Origin: Croceivirga lutea
GTDB lineage: Bacteria; Bacteroidota; Bacteroidia; Flavobacteriales; Flavobacteriaceae
Direction of reading: 5' to 3'
NCBI RefSeq assembly: GCF_014235875.1
Contig: NZ_JACJUK010000001.1
Location: forward strand, 702,405 to 766,404
DNA: 64,000 nt
A model generated the notes under the pieces. The model did no database searches. It worked only from the letters and a program-made list of their open reading frames with translations, and was not told where the DNA came from. Positions 62,247 to 64,000 of the stretch are shown here, in pieces. The number at the start of each line of letters is the position of its first letter. The stretch's first letter is position 1. A program made the translations under genes and the position numbers.

Positions 62247-64000
62247 TTTTTTTTAATTATAAATTGTTTCGTTTCTTGATATCCATCAGAATTTAGATTA
62301 ATCATATAAATACCATCTTGATAATCGGTTACATCAATTCTAATCGGATTAGATTGATTCTGAGTATATTGTATTTCAGTAATACGTCGTCCGGTGTAAT
62401 CAAAAATTGTCAAACTACCACTACTTATCGAAGCATTCAAAGCAACTTCTATAAACTCACTTGCAGGGTTTGGTGAAACCGTTATTAGATTAATAAAATC
62501 TGTTTGAAGATTAGAATTCAAATTGGTATTTGGTTGTTCCATACGTTGAGGAACTATGGTATTACTTAAATTGATAACAGTTAAGTTATCATAATAGCTT
62601 GTGCCCCCATTACCATAATCAATGTAATTACTATACATCCAAATATCTATACTGCTTAATCCGGATGGTACGCTTATCGTGGTCTCATACCTGCTCCAAC
62701 TACTTCCAAAATTTGATGAACCTAAGGCACTATTGGGCGTGTTGTTTTGTACAATTTCTACTCGGGCATTACCCGTGCCATCATTACCATCTATGCCTAT
62801 GAACAACTCATCTCCAGCACTTATGCCATGGTCGGCTAATACTATAGGTAAACGATAACGTGACCATGGTTGACCGGTGTCTGTATTGGTTACCACTACT
62901 CCACAATAACTACCATTGGTCTCTTCATTAGTACCTGATACCTCATCCATGCCTGCTACTAATTGGCCCTCTGGTAATACTATAATTGGGTCATCATTTT
63001 CTAAATAATCTGGACAACTTAACGGTACATCACTTACCGTTACTGTTACTGTAGCTGTACAACTACTAGTGTTACCTGAGGCATCTGTCACAGTTAATTC
63101 TACTGCGTTGGCTCCCTCATCTATTGCGCTAAAACTTAACTTACTTGCTGATAAACTTACCGAACCACAGGCATCTGTTGAACCGCCATCAATATCTGAA
63201 GCCGTGATACTTACACTACCCTCTGGGAATACCTCTAAACTTATATCAGTACAAACTGCTGTTGGTACATCACTATCATTTACCGTAACCGTTACGCTAC
63301 AACTATTGCTATTACCAGATGCATCTGTTGCGGTATAAGTAACCACAGTGCTACCTACGGGAAAAATACCATCTGTTGGTAAACCACTACTGCTTATACT
63401 TAATCCTGAACCACAGTTATCACTAAAACTCGGTTCAGCTACTGCTACTACTGCTGTACATTCTCCTGGTAATACTGATACCACTATATCTTCAACACAG
63501 CTGATTACTGGTGCTATAGTGTCTACTACAGTAACTACAGAACTACAACTTGTTACACTACCATCGGTGGCTGTTAAAGTCACATTTACCGTATTGGCTC
63601 CTAGTGAACTACAATCGAACTCCGATACATCTAAAACTATACTACTGTAATCTGAGGCATCTAATCCGTCTGCCAATACTGCTGTTGGCGATAGCCCTAC
63701 AGTACCATCTTCACCCAAACTTAAGGTAACGTCTTTACAACTACTCGGTGGAACTGCACTTAAATTGCGAACAACCAAATTATCGTAGTACGCTGTTCCG
63801 CCTGAACCACTTGACAAATAGTTACTGTACATCCAAATATCTATACTGCTTAATCCGGATGGTACGCTTATCGTGGTCTCATACCTGCTCCAACTACTTC
63901 CAAAATTTGATGAACCTAAGGCACTATTGGGCGTGTTGTTTTGTACAATTTCTACTCGGGCATTACCCGTGCCATCATTACCATCTATGCCTATGAACAA
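62243..64000 (-). CDS. HYR-repeat T9SS-secreted protein (C-terminal part, cut by window edge)
   Basis: The last 585 residues of a large exported protein; the true start lies beyond 64000. It has two near-identical carbohydrate-binding-like segments (FIGIDGNDGTGNARVEIVQNN...YYDNL) at the window's right edge and about 398 residues later. Between them are HYR and related Ig-like repeats (APVISCVEDIVV...; GSTVVTYTATDASGNSNSC). It ends with a type A C-terminal sorting domain (SPNPASEFIEVALN...QFIIKKN), the type IX secretion signal. Cell-surface adhesion or polysaccharide binding is likely. Confidence 0.9.
   Translation of the reverse strand: MFIGIDGNDGTGNARVEIVQNNTPNSALGSSNFGSSWSRYETTISVPSGLSSIDIWMYSNYLSSGSGGTAYYDNLVVRNLSAVPPSSCKDVTLSLGEDGTVGLSPTAVLADGLDASDYSSIVLDVSEFDCSSLGANTVNVTLTATDGSVTSCSSVVTVVDTIAPVISCVEDIVVSVLPGECTAVVAVAEPSFSDNCGSGLSISSSGLPTDGIFPVGSTVVTYTATDASGNSNSCSVTVTVNDSDVPTAVCTDISLEVFPEGSVSITASDIDGGSTDACGSVSLSASKLSFSAIDEGANAVELTVTDASGNTSSCTATVTVTVSDVPLSCPDYLENDDPIIVLPEGQLVAGMDEVSGTNEETNGSYCGVVVTNTDTGQPWSRYRLPIVLADHGISAGDELFIGIDGNDGTGNARVEIVQNNTPNSALGSSNFGSSWSRYETTISVPSGLSSIDIWMYSNYIDYGNGGTSYYDNLTVINLSNTIVPQRMEQPNTNLNSNLQTDFINLITVSPNPASEFIEVALNASISSGSLTIFDYTGRRITEIQYTQNQSNPIRIDVTDYQDGIYMINLNSDGYQETKQFIIKKN
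62635..62806. repeat. long direct repeat inside the T9SS protein gene, copy 1
   Basis: These bases recur without visible change at 63829-64000 (offset 1194 bp). Amino-acid similarity extends further on both sides. The second copy runs past the window edge. Confidence 0.85.
63829..64000. repeat. long direct repeat inside the T9SS protein gene, copy 2
   Basis: Second copy of the repeat at 62635-62806, cut by the window edge. Confidence 0.85.

Noticed and set aside
62599..63996. Plus-strand frames inside the T9SS protein gene, two of them ending identically
   Set aside because: They are the reverse of the duplicated module of the secreted protein, not genes.
1..64000. CRISPR arrays, rRNA or tRNA genes
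   Set aside because: No regularly spaced repeats of suitable length and no tRNA cloverleaf or rRNA sequence was recognised; mnmE rather than a tRNA gene is the attachment site of the element.

Overview
The window looks like chromosome of a marine or soil Flavobacteriaceae member (Bacteroidota). The evidence is low GC, promoters with the Bacteroidota -7 element TAnnTTTG, a gliding motility protein (GldF-GldG), a type IX secretion C-terminal sorting domain, and family-typical genes (DUF4212 with its symporter, HYC_CC_PP protein, DUF2911, DUF3347). No species is claimed.

Region 1 (1-17,560) is a stress/low-oxygen style locus: a PAS histidine kinase and a lone receiver protein, then eight tandem two-domain universal stress proteins plus the remnant of a ninth. 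An eRF1-like protein, an MscS channel, an ATP-cone/Mrr-like nuclease fusion, a beta-CASP RNase, two paralogous coiled-coil proteins, a lipoprotein, a D-lactate dehydrogenase and a cardiolipin synthase follow. Seven transcription units in this stretch start with the same arrangement: a TGA-N6-TCA palindrome (FNR/CRP-type geometry) whose centre lies exactly 29.5 bp before a TAnnTTTR-like -7 box and near -41.5 of the inferred start. I read this as one regulon of an FNR/CRP-family activator that is not encoded in the window, comparable in content to a dormancy/anoxia regulon.

Region 2 (17,640-28,490, minus strand) is a short-chain fatty acid/acetate uptake and activation operon. It encodes a porin, DUF4212 and an SSS symporter, a small membrane protein, an SSS-symporter/histidine-kinase fusion with a receiver, and two acyl-CoA synthetases (PrpE-like and Acs). 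Upstream is a zinc-ribbon plus HTH protein resembling IS1 InsA, probably a domesticated regulator.

Region 3 (28,560-37,274) is housekeeping: purC, phoH, SAM hydrolase-like DUF62, an ABM monooxygenase-like protein, a GldF-GldG fusion, dnaN, a DUF4870 protein and mnmE.

Region 4 (37,275-about 61,452) is an integrated mobile element of about 24 kb inserted at the 3' end of mnmE. A 16-bp direct repeat (15/16 identical) lies at the mnmE stop codon and at 61,437-61,452, and tyrosine-integrase arm-like repeats lie just inside both ends. Cargo is a copper (possibly Ag/Cu) resistance cluster: CusB, DUF305, PepSY, DUF2911, CopA ATPase, an AraC regulator with a metal-binding N-terminus, a SnoaL/NTF2-like lipoprotein, haem-binding protein, DUF3347, a multicopper oxidase fused to a CopB-like barrel, TolC and CusA. 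Mobilisation genes (MobC-like, relaxase) with an oriT-like hairpin region follow, then an XRE-ImmA/unknown-protein pair, HigBA and a ParD-like small protein. No conjugation machinery is seen, so it looks like an integrative mobilisable element.

Region 5 (61,503-64,000) returns to chromosome: a CpsB/YwqE-type PHP phosphatase and the C-terminal part of a large HYR-repeat T9SS-secreted protein that runs off the window.
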